A stretch of 64,000 bases of DNA from Nakamurella aerolata (GCF_013002705.1 NZ_JABEND010000007.1:62001-126000); one strand, 5' to 3'. Shown: positions 29,046 to 40,205, counted from the first letter of the stretch. Program-made: numbers and translations. Notes: generated by a model not told the origin, from the letters alone.

Positions 29046-30317
29046 ATGAGCACGGAAAGCCACCCGAGCGAGCCCGAACGGATCGACCCGGCAACCGTTC
29101 CAGCGACAGATCCAGCGTCAGTACCGGCGTCAGGTCCAGCACCGGCTCCGGCGTCGCCGGCAGCACCGGCAGCGGCACCCGCACCGGCTCCGCCGTCGCC
29201 CGCAGCGGCACCCGCACCGGCGCCGGCGGCAGCGGGCCTCACCGTCCCAGCACTGCGCACCGAGCTGCTGCCCAGCCCGTCCGAACAAGTCAGGTTCACC
29301 CCGCCCGGCGGCCTCGGCGAGCTGCAGTTGGCGGCCCTGGCGCTCGCGGCCTACCGCAGGCAGCCGTCCGATCCGCTCGCGCTGCCGCAGCCGACCGCTG
29401 TGGTGTTTGCCGGCGAGCACGCCATCGCCGAGAGCGTCTGTCGCAACGAGCCCACCGGCGAGCCACCCGACCAATCCACCGATCAGCCCGCAGCCACCGG
29501 TGCGGGCGCACGTCGTCCGACGCCGGCCGCCGAGATCGCATCCGGCGCCGGACCCTGGGGGGTGGCGCTGGCGGCGGCGGGTGCCACCGCTGTTGTGCAC
29601 CAGGTCGGTCCCAAGGCTGCCGCCATCGACCGGCAGGACGCGCTCACGCTCGACGAGGTTGCGGCGGCGCTGCAACTCGGCCGCGACGCCGCCGATGCCG
29701 CCATCGACGCCGGCGCGCACATCCTGATCGGCGCGGTGTGCGCTCCGGGCGCGGCCATCGCGGCCGCCGCGATCGGCAGCCATCTCACCGGGTTGGAACC
29801 GGTCGATGCGGTCGCGGTCGCCGGGCCCAACGCCACGGCGGGGCCGGCGGCAACGGCGGACCCGGCCGCTGATTGGCGCGGCAGTTGGTCCCGTCAGGTG
29901 GCTGCGGTGCGCGACGCCAGATATCGGTTGAGCTGCGACTCCCCGGACGCCGCCAGCCTGCTCAGGGTGGCCGGTGGTGCCGATCTGGCGGCGCTGACCG
30001 GTCTGTTGCTGCAGGCCGCCCTGCGCGGCGTGCCGGTGTTGCTGGACGACGTGCCAGGGCTGGTCGCTGCTCTGCTGGCGCGGCGGTTCGCACCCGGCGC
30101 CGAACGCTTCCTGCTGCCGGCCGGCCGGCCGCCGGCCAGCGCGAGTCGGCTGCAGCAGCGGCTTCTCGATCTGCTCGACGGATCAGCGCTGCTGCCATGG
30201 GATCTGGGCGCCGGCCCGCTGTTCGGGTCGCTGGCCGCGCTGGGCGCGGTGACGGTGGCAGCGCACACCATGGATGCCACGGCGATGAGCGCACCGGCGG
30301 CCACCGGCGGTCAGTGA
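29046..30317 (+). CDS. CobT-like protein lacking the catalytic motifs
   Basis: The protein aligns by eye to nicotinate-nucleotide:dimethylbenzimidazole phosphoribosyltransferase (CobT) in several places: [30 protein letters not shown], the alpha/beta stretch around [36 protein letters not shown] and [19 protein letters not shown]. However, the GEMGIxNTT loop is replaced by GAVCAPGAA, and the C-terminal LGEGxGA, which carries the catalytic glutamate, reads LGAGPLF. The N-terminal 65 residues are Pro/Ala repeats. It is 423 residues versus about 350 usual. It may bind a related nucleotide without transferase activity. It converges on ung with a 7-base overlap. Confidence 0.6.
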   Translation: MSTESHPSEPERIDPATVPATDPASVPASGPAPAPASPAAPAAAPAPAPPSPAAAPAPAPAAAGLTVPALRTELLPSPSEQVRFTPPGGLGELQLAALALAAYRRQPSDPLALPQPTAVVFAGEHAIAESVCRNEPTGEPPDQSTDQPAATGAGARRPTPAAEIASGAGPWGVALAAAGATAVVHQVGPKAAAIDRQDALTLDEVAAALQLGRDAADAAIDAGAHILIGAVCAPGAAIAAAAIGSHLTGLEPVDAVAVAGPNATAGPAATADPAADWRGSWSRQVAAVRDARYRLSCDSPDAASLLRVAGGADLAALTGLLLQAALRGVPVLLDDVPGLVAALLARRFAPGAERFLLPAGRPPASASRLQQRLLDLLDGSALLPWDLGAGPLFGSLAALGAVTVAAHTMDATAMSAPAATGGQ

Positions 30318-31006
30318 CCGCCGCCCGCCCAATCGATCGGCTCGGCACCCTGCTGCGCCAACAGCTCGTTGGCACTGGAGAACGGCCGGGAGCCGAAGAA
30401 CCCGCGATCGGCCGACATCGGTGACGGATGCGCCGAGGCGATCACCGGCACCGGGTGATCGCCGGCAGACAGCATGGGCCGCAAGGTTTGTGCGTCGCGG
30501 CCCCACAGAATGGCGACCAGTGGGCCGCCGCGATCGACCAGCGCCCTGATGGCGTGTTCGGTGACCTGCTCCCAACCTTTGCCGCGATGCGATCCGGGTG
30601 CAGAGGGAGCCACCGTGAGCACTCGGTTGAGCAACAGAACGCCGGAGTCCGCCCAGCCGGAGAGGTCGCCGGTGGGCGGCGGCTCGACCCCAAGGTCTGA
30701 TCGCAGCTCTCGGTAGATGTTCTGCAGCGACCGCGGCAGCGGACGGACGTGCGCGTCGACGGCGAAGGAGAGCCCGATCGGATGCCCCGGCGTCGGATAC
30801 GGGTCTTGCCCGACAATCAGCACCCGCACCCGCTCGAACGGAAAGGTGAAGGCGCGCAACACGTTCTCGCCGGCCGGCAGATAAGACCTACCGCCGGCCA
30901 CCTCCTGGCGCAGGAACTCCCCCATGCCGCGGATGGTGCCGGTGACGGGTTCCAGCGCCCTGGCCCAGCCGGGGTCGATCACCTGCTCCAGCGGCGCCGG
31001 GGTCAT
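30311..31006 (-). CDS. ung: Uracil-DNA glycosylase (family 1)
   Basis: Excises uracil from DNA at the start of base-excision repair. The 231 residues show the water-activating loop [20 protein letters not shown], the [11 protein letters not shown] segment, ILWGRDAQ and the DNA-intercalation loop [19 protein letters not shown]. The ATG at 31006 gives normal family length; the open frame continues upstream through sequence without family similarity. It lies downstream of thiL on the same strand and overlaps the convergent CobT-like gene at the 3' end. Confidence 0.97.
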   Translation of the reverse strand: MTPAPLEQVIDPGWARALEPVTGTIRGMGEFLRQEVAGGRSYLPAGENVLRAFTFPFERVRVLIVGQDPYPTPGHPIGLSFAVDAHVRPLPRSLQNIYRELRSDLGVEPPPTGDLSGWADSGVLLLNRVLTVAPSAPGSHRGKGWEQVTEHAIRALVDRGGPLVAILWGRDAQTLRPMLSAGDHPVPVIASAHPSPMSADRGFFGSRPFSSANELLAQQGAEPIDWAGGGH

Positions 31007-31106
31007 GACCGCCCACCGCCGCAGGTCGCCTCGGTGGCTGCGTCGGCGCGCGGCACCGTGCTGCCGGCGTTCCAGCTGATGCCGGGGTTCCAGCTCATCG
31101 ATCGGC

Positions 31107-32222
31107 TCATTCGCCGGCTCGCGGAAAGTGATCCCAACCCGCAGGCCCCTCGTACTCAGCGCCATCCACCGTCACGGCGGGTTCGCTCTGGCCGGGGGCA
31201 GGGCCGACGGTTCCGATCGGAGTCCAGCCCTCCGGCGGCTCGGTCCCGGAAGGGAAGGTCGCGGCCAGCGCGTGGTCCTCACCGCCGGTCAGCAGCCAGC
31301 TCATCGGATCCTTGCCGAGCGCCGAGGCCACCTCCGCCAACCGCGGCGGCACCTGCAGAGCGGCGGTCAACACCGACATGCTGACGCCCGACGCGGCGGC
31401 GATGTGCCCGAGATCGGCCAACAGCCCATCGGACACGTCCACCATCGCGGTCGCCCCGGCGGCCGCCGCCACCGGCCCGGCCGCCAACGGCGGCTCCGGC
31501 ACCCGGAAGGCGGCCACCGCCTGCGCCGGCGACCGAAAGCCGCGACTGAGCACCGTGAAGCCCGCTGCCGCCCAACCGATCCGGCCGCAGACCGCGATCA
31601 GATCGCCCGGCTTCGCGCCCGACCGCAGCACCGGCTCCCGACCGTCGAGATCGCCGAGCACCGTCACCGCGATGGAGATCGCCAGCGCGGAGGTCAGGTC
31701 GCCGCCGACCACCCCGGCACCGGCCTCGGCGGCCGCCGCGTGCAGACCATCACCGATCTGCCGCACCAGCGACACCGGGGTCTGCGGCGGCGCGCCCAGC
31801 GCCACCAGCAGGGCCGTAGGGCGGGCGCCCATGGCTGCCACGTCGGCCATCGCCGCCAGCGCGGCGCGACGCCCGATCTGCTCACCCTCGGACCAGTCGG
31901 TGCGGAAATGCACGCCCTCGACAGCCATGTCGACGGTGCTCACCACCCTGCCGTCGGACGTCCGCACCACCGCGGCGTCGTCGCCGGGGCCGAGCAGGGT
32001 GCTGACCGGCTGCATCCGCCCAGCCGTCACCGCGTCGATGACGGCGAACTCCCCGGTGGCGCCAAGGGTCTCGCCCTGACCGGGACGCGCTGAACCCCGA
32101 CCTGCCGGACCGGAGGCGGCTGCGCCGGTGCGGGCGGAACCCGGGGTGGACGAACGGGCCGGCGTGCTGGCGATGACGGACTCCCCAAGACTCGAAGCGG
32201 AGGCCGGCCGGCCGCCGAGCAC
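31107..32222 (-). CDS. thiL: Thiamine-monophosphate kinase
   Basis: Phosphorylates thiamine phosphate to thiamine diphosphate. Family motifs are clear: [82 protein letters not shown] and [14 protein letters not shown]. The conserved part starts about 50 residues after the GTG at 32222. The start is uncertain: TTG at 32264 and a start at 32453 stay in frame, and the residues between are Ala/Gly/Arg-rich. No TPP riboswitch is seen upstream. It precedes ung on the same strand and is divergent from the Lrp-type gene. Confidence 0.9.
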   Translation of the reverse strand: MLGGRPASASSLGESVIASTPARSSTPGSARTGAAASGPAGRGSARPGQGETLGATGEFAVIDAVTAGRMQPVSTLLGPGDDAAVVRTSDGRVVSTVDMAVEGVHFRTDWSEGEQIGRRAALAAMADVAAMGARPTALLVALGAPPQTPVSLVRQIGDGLHAAAAEAGAGVVGGDLTSALAISIAVTVLGDLDGREPVLRSGAKPGDLIAVCGRIGWAAAGFTVLSRGFRSPAQAVAAFRVPEPPLAAGPVAAAAGATAMVDVSDGLLADLGHIAAASGVSMSVLTAALQVPPRLAEVASALGKDPMSWLLTGGEDHALAATFPSGTEPPEGWTPIGTVGPAPGQSEPAVTVDGAEYEGPAGWDHFPRAGE

Positions 32223-32498
32223 CGAGCGCGCTCGGCACCAGCGGTCAGCCGACCAGACGGCCAAACAGGCGGTGCGGCAATCGTTCCGCCGGCTGCCCGG
32301 CGCCGCCGCACCCGCCGCAATCGATCCGCGGGCGGGTGGCCGACCGCCGGGACGACACCGGAGCCAGCCTAACCGGCGGTCCCGGATACCCTGGGAGGCA
32401 GCGAACGGGACGGCCACGCGCCGCGGCAACCGCTCCCGGTGGCTACCCGACACAGTTCAGCAACGCGGGCACTGCCCGCCCGGCGAAAGGGGCACACC

Positions 32499-32732
32499 GT
32501 GGTGCAGTCCTTCATCCTCATCCAGACCGAGGTCGGCCAGGCCGCCTCGGTGGCCGCCGCCATCTCCCAGATCCCCGGGGTGACCTCGGCGGAGGACGTC
32601 ACCGGGCCGTACGACGTGATCGTGCGCGCCGAGGCCGAGTCGGTCGACGAGCTCGGCCAGCTGGTGGTCGCCAGGGTGCAGGGCGTCGAGGGCATCACCC
32701 GTACCCTGACCTGCCCGGTGGTGCGCCTCTAA
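32499..32732 (+). CDS. Lrp/AsnC ligand-binding (RAM) domain protein without HTH
   Basis: Single-domain protein of 77 residues matching the C-terminal sensor domain of Lrp/AsnC regulators: SFILIQTEVGQAASVAAAIS, PGVTSAEDVTGPYDVIV and GITRTLTCPVV. There is no DNA-binding domain. Stand-alone RAM proteins can form ligand-binding oligomers. The GTG at 32499 is followed by another GTG; GAAAGGGG lies six to nine bases upstream. The DUF3515 gene begins immediately after its stop. This placement between thiL and the DUF3515 gene is also seen in other actinobacteria. The ligand is unknown. Confidence 0.85.
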   Translation: MVQSFILIQTEVGQAASVAAAISQIPGVTSAEDVTGPYDVIVRAEAESVDELGQLVVARVQGVEGITRTLTCPVVRL

Positions 32733-33428
32733 GTGCCAGCAGAACCCACCGACCCGGCCGACCGGCCAGACTCCGACGGCGCCGAAAGTTCCGCCCGCGC
32801 CGCTGCCGAGCCCGAGACCGGTTCACCCGGCCGCCGCACCGGCAAGGAGGACAGCAGCCGCCGACAGCCGCCAAAAGCCGGCCTGATCGCGGCGCTGTCG
32901 CTGCCGGTGGTGGTGATCATCGCCGTCATCGTCGGCGGATTGGTCTGGTCCAAACAAGACCCGGCCCCGGACACCTCACCGGTTGCGGTGGGCGCCGTCG
33001 AGGCTCCGGCGGCCAGCAGCAAGTACTGCACCGACCTGATGTCGGCACTGCCGGACAAGCTCGGCGAGGACGTCAGGCGCGAGGTGATCGGCAACCCGCA
33101 GGGCATCGCGGTCTGGGGTGGCCAGGAGATCACGCTGCGCTGCGGGCTCGGCACCCCGGCGGAACTCACCTGCAGCTCCGCCCTCAACCGGGTCGACAAC
33201 CCGAACGGGCTGCCAGGGGTGATGTGGCTGCAGGTGCGCGGGCAGGGCGCGACGTCGTACTTCGCCGCCGACCGCCCGGTGCGGATCGCGCTGACCCTGC
33301 CGGACGGCAGCGGAACCGAAGCCATTCAAGAGATCTCGGCCATCGTCACCGGGGTGATGCCCTCAACGGCCAACGCCGACGGCACGCTGTGCACCGGCGG
33401 GAAGCTGCCGCCGGTCGCCGGTGCGTGA
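32733..33428 (+). CDS. DUF3515 membrane-anchored protein
   Basis: 231 residues: a charged, Pro/Arg-rich cytoplasmic N-terminus of about 48, one transmembrane helix (LIAALSLPVVVIIAVIVGGL) and an exported domain with cysteines at KYCTDLMS, LRCGLG, LTCSS and LCTGG that could form disulfides. The pattern RCGLGTPAEL is typical of DUF3515, an actinobacterial family of unknown function. The GTG start directly abuts the stop of the Lrp-type gene, so they are co-translated. It is convergent with ddl, with a weak 7-bp hairpin (33431-33460) between them. Confidence 0.85.
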   Translation: MPAEPTDPADRPDSDGAESSARAAAEPETGSPGRRTGKEDSSRRQPPKAGLIAALSLPVVVIIAVIVGGLVWSKQDPAPDTSPVAVGAVEAPAASSKYCTDLMSALPDKLGEDVRREVIGNPQGIAVWGGQEITLRCGLGTPAELTCSSALNRVDNPNGLPGVMWLQVRGQGATSYFAADRPVRIALTLPDGSGTEAIQEISAIVTGVMPSTANADGTLCTGGKLPPVAGA

Positions 33429-33485
33429 GCCTGCGGCGGGGTACACCGGGGCTGCCGCAGCATGCCTCGAACCGACCGGCGCCGG

Positions 33486-34571
33486 TCAGCGCAGGCCGAT
33501 GCCCCGGGCCAGCGCGGTCCGCACCAAGATGGTCAGCAGCTGTGTGTAGTCGATCCCCGCGGCAGCGAACATCTTGGGGTACATCGAGATCGGGGTGAAA
33601 CCCGGCATGGTGTTGACCTCGTTGAGAACCGGTCGGCCCTTGTCCGTCACAAAAAAGTCGACCCTGGCCAGACCCTGCGCGTCCAGCGCGCGGAAGGCGC
33701 GCAGCGCCAGCTCACCGATCTCCTCGGCCAAACCTTCCGGAAGCTGCGCCGGGATGGAGATCTCGGCGACGTCGTCGAGGTACTTGGCTTCGAAATCGTA
33801 GAAGCTGCGCTCACCGACCAGGGTGATCTCCGAGGTCGGCGAGTACTGCAGGGTGCCGTCCGGGTGTTCAAGGACGCCGATCTCGATCTCCCGGCCCAGC
33901 ACCGCTGCCTCCACCAACACCTTCGGATCCGATTGCCTGGCAAGGTGGATCGCCGCGTCCAGCTGGTCCCAGTCGTCCACCCTGCTGACCCCGACGGACG
34001 AGCCGGCGCGGGCGGGCTTCACGAAAACCGGAAGCCCGAGCCGCTGCCGCTGCGGCAGCGACAACGCGTCATGGCCAGGCCGGAGCACCACGTACTCGCC
34101 GACCGGGAGCCCCTCCGCCGCCAGCAGCTTCTTGGTGAACTCCTTGTCCATGGCGGCGGCGGAGGCCAGCACTCCATTGCCGACGTAAGGGATTCCGGCC
34201 ATCTCGAGCAGGCCCTGGATGGTGCCGTCCTCGCCCATCGGCCCGTGCAGCACCGGAAACACGACATCCACCCTGGCGCCCAGGTCCGCGCCGTCGGCGC
34301 CGATGGTGCTCAGCTCGGCGGCCGCCGCCGGCTGCGGCAGCAATTGCACCGGCTCCCCCGCCGTCACCTCCGGCAGCGTCCCTGCCTCGATACCGCGCAG
34401 CCCGGACGGGTCGACCTGCAGCCACTGACCCTGCGGCGAGATACCGACCGCAACCACGTCGAAGAGTTCAGGATCAAGGTGCTGCAGCACCCCGGCGGCC
34501 GACACGCAGGAAACCGCATGCTCACTGCTGCGCCCGCCGAAGACCACTGCGACCCTGATCCGTTCTGCCAT
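33486..34571 (-). CDS. ddl: D-alanine-D-alanine ligase
   Basis: Makes the D-Ala-D-Ala dipeptide of peptidoglycan; an ATP-grasp enzyme. The 361 residues show [73 protein letters not shown], and [20 protein letters not shown] followed by [14 protein letters not shown], including the substrate- and Mg-binding residues. The ATG at 34571 gives normal family length. It follows gpsA on the same strand after a 156-base gap, the usual actinobacterial neighbourhood. Confidence 0.97.
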   Translation of the reverse strand: MAERIRVAVVFGGRSSEHAVSCVSAAGVLQHLDPELFDVVAVGISPQGQWLQVDPSGLRGIEAGTLPEVTAGEPVQLLPQPAAAAELSTIGADGADLGARVDVVFPVLHGPMGEDGTIQGLLEMAGIPYVGNGVLASAAAMDKEFTKKLLAAEGLPVGEYVVLRPGHDALSLPQRQRLGLPVFVKPARAGSSVGVSRVDDWDQLDAAIHLARQSDPKVLVEAAVLGREIEIGVLEHPDGTLQYSPTSEITLVGERSFYDFEAKYLDDVAEISIPAQLPEGLAEEIGELALRAFRALDAQGLARVDFFVTDKGRPVLNEVNTMPGFTPISMYPKMFAAAGIDYTQLLTILVRTALARGIGLR

Positions 34572-34727
34572 GGCAGCAACTGTAGGGGGTGCGCCGGCCC
34601 GGTCCGGACGACGACGCCGAGCGGGCGCTCCGGTTCAGCAGGCTCCCAGTCAGCCGGAATCTCGGGGGCAGCCAGACCCTTCGGTTTCTTCAGGTTCGGC
34701 ACGACGGAGCGCAGCAGGCCCCGGCCG

Positions 34728-35852
34728 TTACTCCGGGGTCGGCGGCCGGTCCATCAACGAGCGGATCATCTGTTCCGGCGCGGCATGCTGGTGGCACACC
34801 GCGAAGACGGCCTCGGTGATCGGCATGCTGATTCCGTGGCGGTGCGCCAGATCTCTTGTCGACCGGCAGCTCACCACTCCCTCGGCGAGCGCGCCGGTGG
34901 TTTCGGTTGCCTGCTGCAGGCTCTGCCCCTTCCCCAGCAGCACCCCGAGAGACCTGTTGCGGGACAGCGGCGATGAGCAGGTTGCCACCAGATCGCCGAG
35001 GCCGGCGAGGCCCGCGAACGTCTGCGCTGACGCCCCGAGCGCCACCCCGAGCCCGGTCATCTCGTTCAGCCCCCGCGCGATCAGCGAGGCCGAGGTGTTC
35101 AGTCCGAGCCCGAGCCCTTCGGCGATGCCGGTGGCCAGCGCAATGATGTTCTTGGTGGTGCCGGCGATCTCGGTGCCGATCACATCGGTGATGGTGTACG
35201 GGCGAAAATAGCCGCCGGCACAAGCCAATTGCACCGCAACCGCCGCCGCGTGGTCGGTACACGCCAGCACCGTAGCGGTGGGCTGGCCGGCCGCGATCTC
35301 TGCGGCGAGATTCGGCCCGGAGAGCACAACGATGCGTTCCGGCGCGATCCGGCCGACCCCGGCGATCAACTCGCTCATCCGCAGGCCGGTGCCGACCTCG
35401 ACGCCCTTGGCGAGGGAGATCACCGGCCCGGCGCCGGGCAGCACCTGCCGGAACACGGTGAGGTTCTCCCGCAGACTCTGGCTGGGCACCGCAAGGGCAA
35501 CCGCCTGGCTGTCGGTGAGCGCCTCGTCCAGATCGTCGGTGGCCGTGACGTTCTCGCCCAGCTCGATGCCCGGCAGGTACTCCTCGTTGCGGCCGGTGGC
35601 GTTGATCCGGTCAACCTGCGAGGTCCGCCTGGCCCAGAGCTTGACCTCGCGACCGGCGTCGGCGAGCACCTTGGCGAAGGTGCTGCCCCAGGCGCCGGCA
35701 CCCAGCACGGCAAAGCGCTGCAAGGGTTCTGCGGTCCCGGCGGTCCCGGCGGTCCCGGCAGTGCCGGCGGTGTCGGCGGTGTCGGCGGTGTCGGAGTTGC
35801 CGGCGGTGCCGGAAGGGCTGCCGCTGCCGTTGGCTGGTTCGGTTGTGGTCAC
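34728..35852 (-). CDS. gpsA: Glycerol-3-phosphate dehydrogenase, NAD(P)-dependent
   Basis: Reduces dihydroxyacetone phosphate to glycerol 3-phosphate for phospholipid synthesis. After an N-terminal 45-residue low-complexity stretch with TAG/TAD tripeptide repeats come the nucleotide-binding FAVLGAGAWGSTFAKVLA, the AVPSQSLR segment, SLAKGVEVGTGLRMS, VLSGPNLAAEIA, the catalytic-lysine region GTTKNIIALATGIAEGLGLG and ARGLNEMTGLGVALGA. The GTG at 35852 follows the plsC stop by about ten bases and is near AGGTGA; the frame is open further upstream inside plsC. It pairs logically with the adjacent acyltransferase. Confidence 0.95.
   Translation of the reverse strand: MTTTEPANGSGSPSGTAGNSDTADTADTAGTAGTAGTAGTAEPLQRFAVLGAGAWGSTFAKVLADAGREVKLWARRTSQVDRINATGRNEEYLPGIELGENVTATDDLDEALTDSQAVALAVPSQSLRENLTVFRQVLPGAGPVISLAKGVEVGTGLRMSELIAGVGRIAPERIVVLSGPNLAAEIAAGQPTATVLACTDHAAAVAVQLACAGGYFRPYTITDVIGTEIAGTTKNIIALATGIAEGLGLGLNTSASLIARGLNEMTGLGVALGASAQTFAGLAGLGDLVATCSSPLSRNRSLGVLLGKGQSLQQATETTGALAEGVVSCRSTRDLAHRHGISMPITEAVFAVCHQHAAPEQMIRSLMDRPPTPE
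35731..35793. repeat. 9-bp tandem repeat in the gpsA N-terminus
   Basis: About seven copies of a 9-base unit (CGGTCCCGG and CGGTGTCGG variants) encode a TAG/TAD tripeptide repeat ahead of the GpsA nucleotide-binding domain. Confidence 0.75.
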
Positions 35853-35862
35853 GACGGCAGGC

Positions 35863-36690
35863 TCACCTGCCCGCTCCGGTGCTGCCGGTGTTGCCGTTGC
35901 TGCCATTGCTGCCGGAGCTGTCGGTCTTGCCGTTACGGCCATCGGCCTTGGCCGGCTTGAACAGTGCCGCCGGCGGCTGTTCGCCGCGGATCTGCCCGAG
36001 CTGATCCTTGATGCTGTTCATGATCTGCAGCGAGGCGCCGAGCACCGCCTTGGCGTCCAGCTGGGAACCGGCGGCCACCCCGCCGGCGGACCGGAACCGG
36101 CTGAGATCGATGTCGTCGCCGACGGCCACGACCACGTCCTGCCGAGGCCACAGCCGCAGCTTCCGGCCGCCCGCGGTGCGGTAGGAGTTGTAGACCCGCT
36201 GCGTGCCCCAGTGCACCACCGGGACCACCGGGTAATCGCCGGACAGCGCCAGCGCGGCGACACCGGGGCGCGGGCGCATCGGCCAGAAATCGGGTTCCCT
36301 GGTGACCGTGCCCTCCGGGTAGATCAGCACCACTCCGCCGGCGGCCAGCACCTCCCGCGCGGCGTCGACGGCCGACGGACCGTCCTCGCCGGCCCGGTAC
36401 ACCGGCACCTGGCCGGTGCCGCGCAACGCCGCCCCGACAACGGGAAGCTTCCACAAGCTGGCCTTGGCCATGATGCGCGGCAGCCGGCCGGCCTTGTCGA
36501 TCAGCACCGCGTCGTAGATCGGGTCGAGATGCGAGATGTGGTTGGCCACCACGATCATCGGGCCGGAGCGGTTGAGCTTGTCGACGCCGAGAAAGGTGCG
36601 GCGGCCGAGCAGGCGGGTCAACGGATAGAGCACCACGCGGCAGATCCACACCCAGGCGTTGTTCGACTCGTAGCGGCGCCGTCGCGGCAT
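35863..36690 (-). CDS. 1-acyl-sn-glycerol-3-phosphate acyltransferase family
   Basis: Membrane-associated acyltransferase of the PlsC/LPLAT family, expected to make phosphatidic acid from lysophosphatidate. The 275 residues show the catalytic [19 protein letters not shown] (H-x4-D), the substrate motif region [20 protein letters not shown] and [13 protein letters not shown]. The C-terminus is a Ser/Gly/Asn-rich tail. The ATG at 36690 has GGAAGGA about eight bases upstream. Its stop is ten bases before gpsA, so G3P and phosphatidate synthesis are probably co-expressed. In mycobacteria cofC/fbiD occupies the corresponding place near ppk. Confidence 0.88.
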   Translation of the reverse strand: MPRRRRYESNNAWVWICRVVLYPLTRLLGRRTFLGVDKLNRSGPMIVVANHISHLDPIYDAVLIDKAGRLPRIMAKASLWKLPVVGAALRGTGQVPVYRAGEDGPSAVDAAREVLAAGGVVLIYPEGTVTREPDFWPMRPRPGVAALALSGDYPVVPVVHWGTQRVYNSYRTAGGRKLRLWPRQDVVVAVGDDIDLSRFRSAGGVAAGSQLDAKAVLGASLQIMNSIKDQLGQIRGEQPPAALFKPAKADGRNGKTDSSGSNGSNGNTGSTGAGR

Positions 36691-36880
36691 GCATCCGTCC
36701 TTCCGTCCGGACCCGGCTGTCGCGGCTCTCGCCCGGGCCCCCAAGCACGGCAGATCGCCGCGAATCCTGTCGCCGGCGTTGCTGCCGCCAGCAGCTGAAA
36801 GACTAGTCGCCCCGCAGCGGTCACTTGATGTTTGCCGTCTCCGCAGACCAGATCGGCGGCGGGTACGGGACAATGGCGGG

Positions 36881-39226
36881 GTGACCGACACCGCCAACAG
36901 CACCGAGACCGCGACCAGCACCGGATCCACCGACAGCGCCGGATCCCCGGACGGCGCAGACAGCGCTGACAGCGCTGATCGCACCGTCAGCGCTGATCGC
37001 ACCGCCAGCGCAACCAGCACCGGGGCTGCGACACGTACCGCGGCCGGTGCCGGCAGCGGGGCCGGCGGCGGAACCGGCGACGACGCGTCCGACGGGGCTG
37101 GCGAGCACAACGGGGCAGGGGTCTTCGAGCCCTTTCATGCGCGGCGCTCCGAGGCCGCCGATCAGGCCCAGGCGGCGCGCCCGGACACCGACCCGCTGCC
37201 GGCGGACCGGTTCCACAACAGGGAGTTGAGCTGGCTGGAGTTCAACGAACGCGTGCTGGCGCTGGCCGAACGCACCGACATTCCGCTGCTGGAGCGCGCC
37301 AAGTTCCTCGCCATCTTCTCCTCGAACCTCGACGAGTTCTACATGGTGCGGGTGGCCGGGTTGAAGCGCCGCCGGGAGATGGGACTGTCGGTGCTGTCCG
37401 CCGACGGGCTCACCGCCGGTGAGCAACTGCGGTTGATCAGCCGGCGCGCCCAGGAGCTGATCGTGCGTCAGGGCAGAGTGTTCGTTGACGAGGTGCAGCC
37501 GGCGCTGGAGGCGGCCGGCATCAAGATCGTGCACTGGAACGACATCGCCGAGCCGGACCGGCAGCGGTTGCACGAATACTTCTCCGCGCAGATCTTCCCG
37601 GTGCTGACGCCGTTGGCGGTGGACCCGGCCCACCCGTTCCCGTACATCTCAGGGCTGAGCCTGTCGATGGCCGTCATCGTCCGCGACCCGCAGTCGGGGG
37701 TGGAGCGCTTCGCGCGGGTCAAGGTGCCCAACAACGTCGACCGGTTCGTCAGGGTGCGGCCGGACCTCGAGGAGTTCCTGCCGCTGGAAGATCTGCTTGC
37801 CGCGCATCTGCGCGAGCTGTTCCCCGGCATGGAAGTGGTGGAGTACCAAGTCTTCCGGGTCACCAGGAACGAAGACCTCGAGGTGGACGAGGACCGTGAC
37901 GAAGATCTGTTGAAGACCCTTGAGCGCGAGCTGGCCAGGCGTCGATTCGGCCCTCCGGTGCGCTTGGAGATCACCGACAACACCAGCCAGCGGGTGCTCG
38001 ATCTGCTGCTCGGCGAACTCGGGGTCGACCCGTCGGAAGCGGTCGAGGTGCCTGGGCTGCTTGATCTTTCGTCCCTGTGGCAGCTGCACGGGCTGGACCG
38101 CCCCGAGCTGAAGGACGCCCCGTTCGTGCCTGCCACCAACCCGGCGTTCGCCGAGCGGGAGACGCCCAAGAGCGTCTTCGCCAGGCTGCGGGAAACCGAT
38201 GTGCTGCTGCACCACCCCTACGAGTCGTTCGCCACAACGGCACAGCGGTTCATCCAGCAGGCCGCGGCCGACCCGAACGTGTTGGCCATCAAGCAGACCC
38301 TGTACCGGACCTCGGGCGACTCCCCGATCGTCGACGCGTTGATCGAGGCGGCGGCCGCCGGCAAACAGGTGGTGGCCGTCGTCGAGATCAAGGCACGGTT
38401 CGACGAGCTGGCGAACATCAGCTGGGCCAAGGCACTTGAGCAGGCCGGCGTGCATGTCGTCTACGGGCTGGTGGGGCTGAAGACCCACTGCAAGGCGGCG
38501 CTGGTGGTGCGGCAGGAGGGATCGGTGCTGCGCCGCTACTGCCACGTCGGCACCGGCAACTACAACTGGAAGACCGCGCGCATCTACGAAGACCTCGGCC
38601 TGCTCACCGCCGACCCGGACATCGGCGCCGACCTGACCGACCTGTTCAACGTGCTCACCGGCTACTCGCGGCAGACCGAGTACCGCAACCTGCTGGTCGC
38701 CCCGCACTCCATCCGCTCCGGCATCATCGAGCGGATCGACGCCGAGATCGCCCACCAGCAGGCCGGCCGGCCCTCCGGCATCCAGCTCAAGATGAACTCC
38801 ATCGTCGACGAGCGGGTGATCGACGCGCTGTACCAGGCGTCAAGGGCAGGGGTGCCGGTAGACCTGACGGTGCGCGGTATCTGCGCGCTCCGCGCCGGCG
38901 TGCCGGGGCTGAGCGAGAACATCACCGTCCGATCGATCGTCGGCCGTTTCCTTGAGCACTCAAGGGTGTTCGCCTTCGCCGGTGGCGGCAATCCTGAGCT
39001 GTGGATCGGCAGCGCCGACATGATGCACCGCAACCTTGATCGCCGGGTTGAGGCGTTGGTGCAGCTGAAAGATCCAGCGACAACAGCGCCGTTGCGCGGC
39101 CTGTTGGACATGCTGCGGGCCGACGACATCGCTTGCTGGCTCCTCGGTCCGGACGGTTGGAGTTACCGCGAGGGAGTCGACCTGCAGGAGCGGCTGCTGC
39201 GCGACGGGATTGCCGGTGGCGAGTGA
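36881..39226 (+). CDS. ppk1: Polyphosphate kinase 1
   Basis: Polymerises inorganic polyphosphate from ATP. After about 100 residues of Ser/Thr/Ala/Gly low-complexity sequence the N domain begins ([20 protein letters not shown]). The catalytic domains follow: [51 protein letters not shown], the phospho-histidine region [33 protein letters not shown] and the second histidine region. The protein is 781 residues, longer than the usual 690-740. The GTG at 36881 is the start that matches the low-complexity segment; GACAAT lies seven bases upstream, so leaderless transcription is possible. It overlaps the mutT1-like gene by a few bases. Confidence 0.96.
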   Translation: MTDTANSTETATSTGSTDSAGSPDGADSADSADRTVSADRTASATSTGAATRTAAGAGSGAGGGTGDDASDGAGEHNGAGVFEPFHARRSEAADQAQAARPDTDPLPADRFHNRELSWLEFNERVLALAERTDIPLLERAKFLAIFSSNLDEFYMVRVAGLKRRREMGLSVLSADGLTAGEQLRLISRRAQELIVRQGRVFVDEVQPALEAAGIKIVHWNDIAEPDRQRLHEYFSAQIFPVLTPLAVDPAHPFPYISGLSLSMAVIVRDPQSGVERFARVKVPNNVDRFVRVRPDLEEFLPLEDLLAAHLRELFPGMEVVEYQVFRVTRNEDLEVDEDRDEDLLKTLERELARRRFGPPVRLEITDNTSQRVLDLLLGELGVDPSEAVEVPGLLDLSSLWQLHGLDRPELKDAPFVPATNPAFAERETPKSVFARLRETDVLLHHPYESFATTAQRFIQQAAADPNVLAIKQTLYRTSGDSPIVDALIEAAAAGKQVVAVVEIKARFDELANISWAKALEQAGVHVVYGLVGLKTHCKAALVVRQEGSVLRRYCHVGTGNYNWKTARIYEDLGLLTADPDIGADLTDLFNVLTGYSRQTEYRNLLVAPHSIRSGIIERIDAEIAHQQAGRPSGIQLKMNSIVDERVIDALYQASRAGVPVDLTVRGICALRAGVPGLSENITVRSIVGRFLEHSRVFAFAGGGNPELWIGSADMMHRNLDRRVEALVQLKDPATTAPLRGLLDMLRADDIACWLLGPDGWSYREGVDLQERLLRDGIAGGE

Positions 39227-40124
39227 GCCAAAGGTCCGCGCCGCCGGTGCGGTGTTGTGGAAACCAGCTGCCCAGCACGGCGTTCGGGTCGCGCTGGTGC
39301 ACCGCCCGCGGTACCGCGACTGGTCGTTGCCCAAGGGCAAGGCCGACGGCGGCGAGTCCGCGCAGCAGACCGCTGAGCGGGAAGTGCTGGAGGAGACCGG
39401 AAGCACGGCCGCTATCGGGCGGGCGCTCACCCAGGTCAGCTACGAGGTGTCGGCCGGTCTGAAGACGGTGCAGTACTTCGCGGCCAGGGCCACCGGCGGG
39501 CGCTTCACCCCGAACAAGGAGGTCGACAAGATCGAGTGGCTACCGATCGAAGCGGCCAGGGATCGGTTGAGCTACGAGTTCGATCTGGCCGTGCTCGACA
39601 CCTTCGCGGTGCAGCCGGCCGAGTTGGCCACCGTGGTGCTGGTCCGGCACGCCAAGGCCGGGCACCGCGAGTCCTACGACGGTGACGACGCCGGCCGGCC
39701 GCTTGATGCCAAGGGCCGCAAGCAGGCAAAGGCGTTGGTGGGTCAGCTTCTCCCGTTCGGTGTCAACCGCATCGTCAGTGCGCCGGTGACCCGCTGCGTG
39801 CAAACCGTGCAGCCGACAGCGGATGCCAGGCAACTGCCGGTGCAGCTGCAGGTGGTGTTCGGCGAAGAGGTGTACCGCGACGATCCGGCCGCCGCCCGCC
39901 GCACCATCGCAGGGCTGGCCGGCGGCTGCGACGCCGAGCAGGCCGCCGGCGCGGTGGTGGTGGCCAGTCAGGGTGGGGTGATCCCTGGTGTGGTGAAGAG
40001 TTTGGCGGCAAGGGCAGGGGTGTCGATCCCTGATGCCGGCACCCCGAAGGCTTCGTTCTGGGTGTTGTCGTTCGACCGCGAGCAGCTGGTTCAGGCCGAT
40101 CCCTATCCACCACCGGAGATCTGA
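39216..40124 (+). CDS. Nudix hydrolase / histidine phosphatase fusion (MutT1-like)
   Basis: 302 residues with two domains. The Nudix domain (1-140) carries the box [20 protein letters not shown] followed by TG. The C-terminal domain is a histidine phosphatase with [11 protein letters not shown] and [15 protein letters not shown]. This is the arrangement of mycobacterial MutT1, which degrades 8-oxo-GTP/8-oxo-dGTP and diadenosine polyphosphates. The GTG at 39216 sits six bases after GGGA and overlaps the ppk1 end by eleven bases; TTG at 39210 is an alternative. It is co-directional with ppk1, as in mycobacteria. Confidence 0.9.
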   Translation: MASEPKVRAAGAVLWKPAAQHGVRVALVHRPRYRDWSLPKGKADGGESAQQTAEREVLEETGSTAAIGRALTQVSYEVSAGLKTVQYFAARATGGRFTPNKEVDKIEWLPIEAARDRLSYEFDLAVLDTFAVQPAELATVVLVRHAKAGHRESYDGDDAGRPLDAKGRKQAKALVGQLLPFGVNRIVSAPVTRCVQTVQPTADARQLPVQLQVVFGEEVYRDDPAAARRTIAGLAGGCDAEQAAGAVVVASQGGVIPGVVKSLAARAGVSIPDAGTPKASFWVLSFDREQLVQADPYPPPEI

Positions 40125-40205
40125 GCACAGGCGCTCACTCGGCCTTCAGCAGTGCCGCTGCCCGGCAACTGTTTCCGCGGCGGGAACACCGCGGACCCGG
40201 ACGCG

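Noticed and set aside
31107-32453. thiL starting at 32453
   Set aside because: The extra 77 residues are Arg/Ala/Gly-rich without family similarity; GTG at 32222 is preferred, though still uncertain.
32223-32498. TPP riboswitch before thiL
   Set aside because: No CUGAGA or ACCUGA-type core was seen; the stretch is low-complexity coding-like sequence.
34364-34702. Possible small gene starting VPNLKKPKGLAAPE between gpsA and ddl
   Set aside because: The first 40 residues look protein-like, but the frame then overlaps ddl in another frame for 69 codons, with no ribosome site and no known counterpart.
35863-37110. plsC extended to a start at 37110
   Set aside because: The extension is hydrophobic/Ser-Ala low-complexity antisense to the ppk1 N-terminus; ATG at 36690 has a ribosome site.
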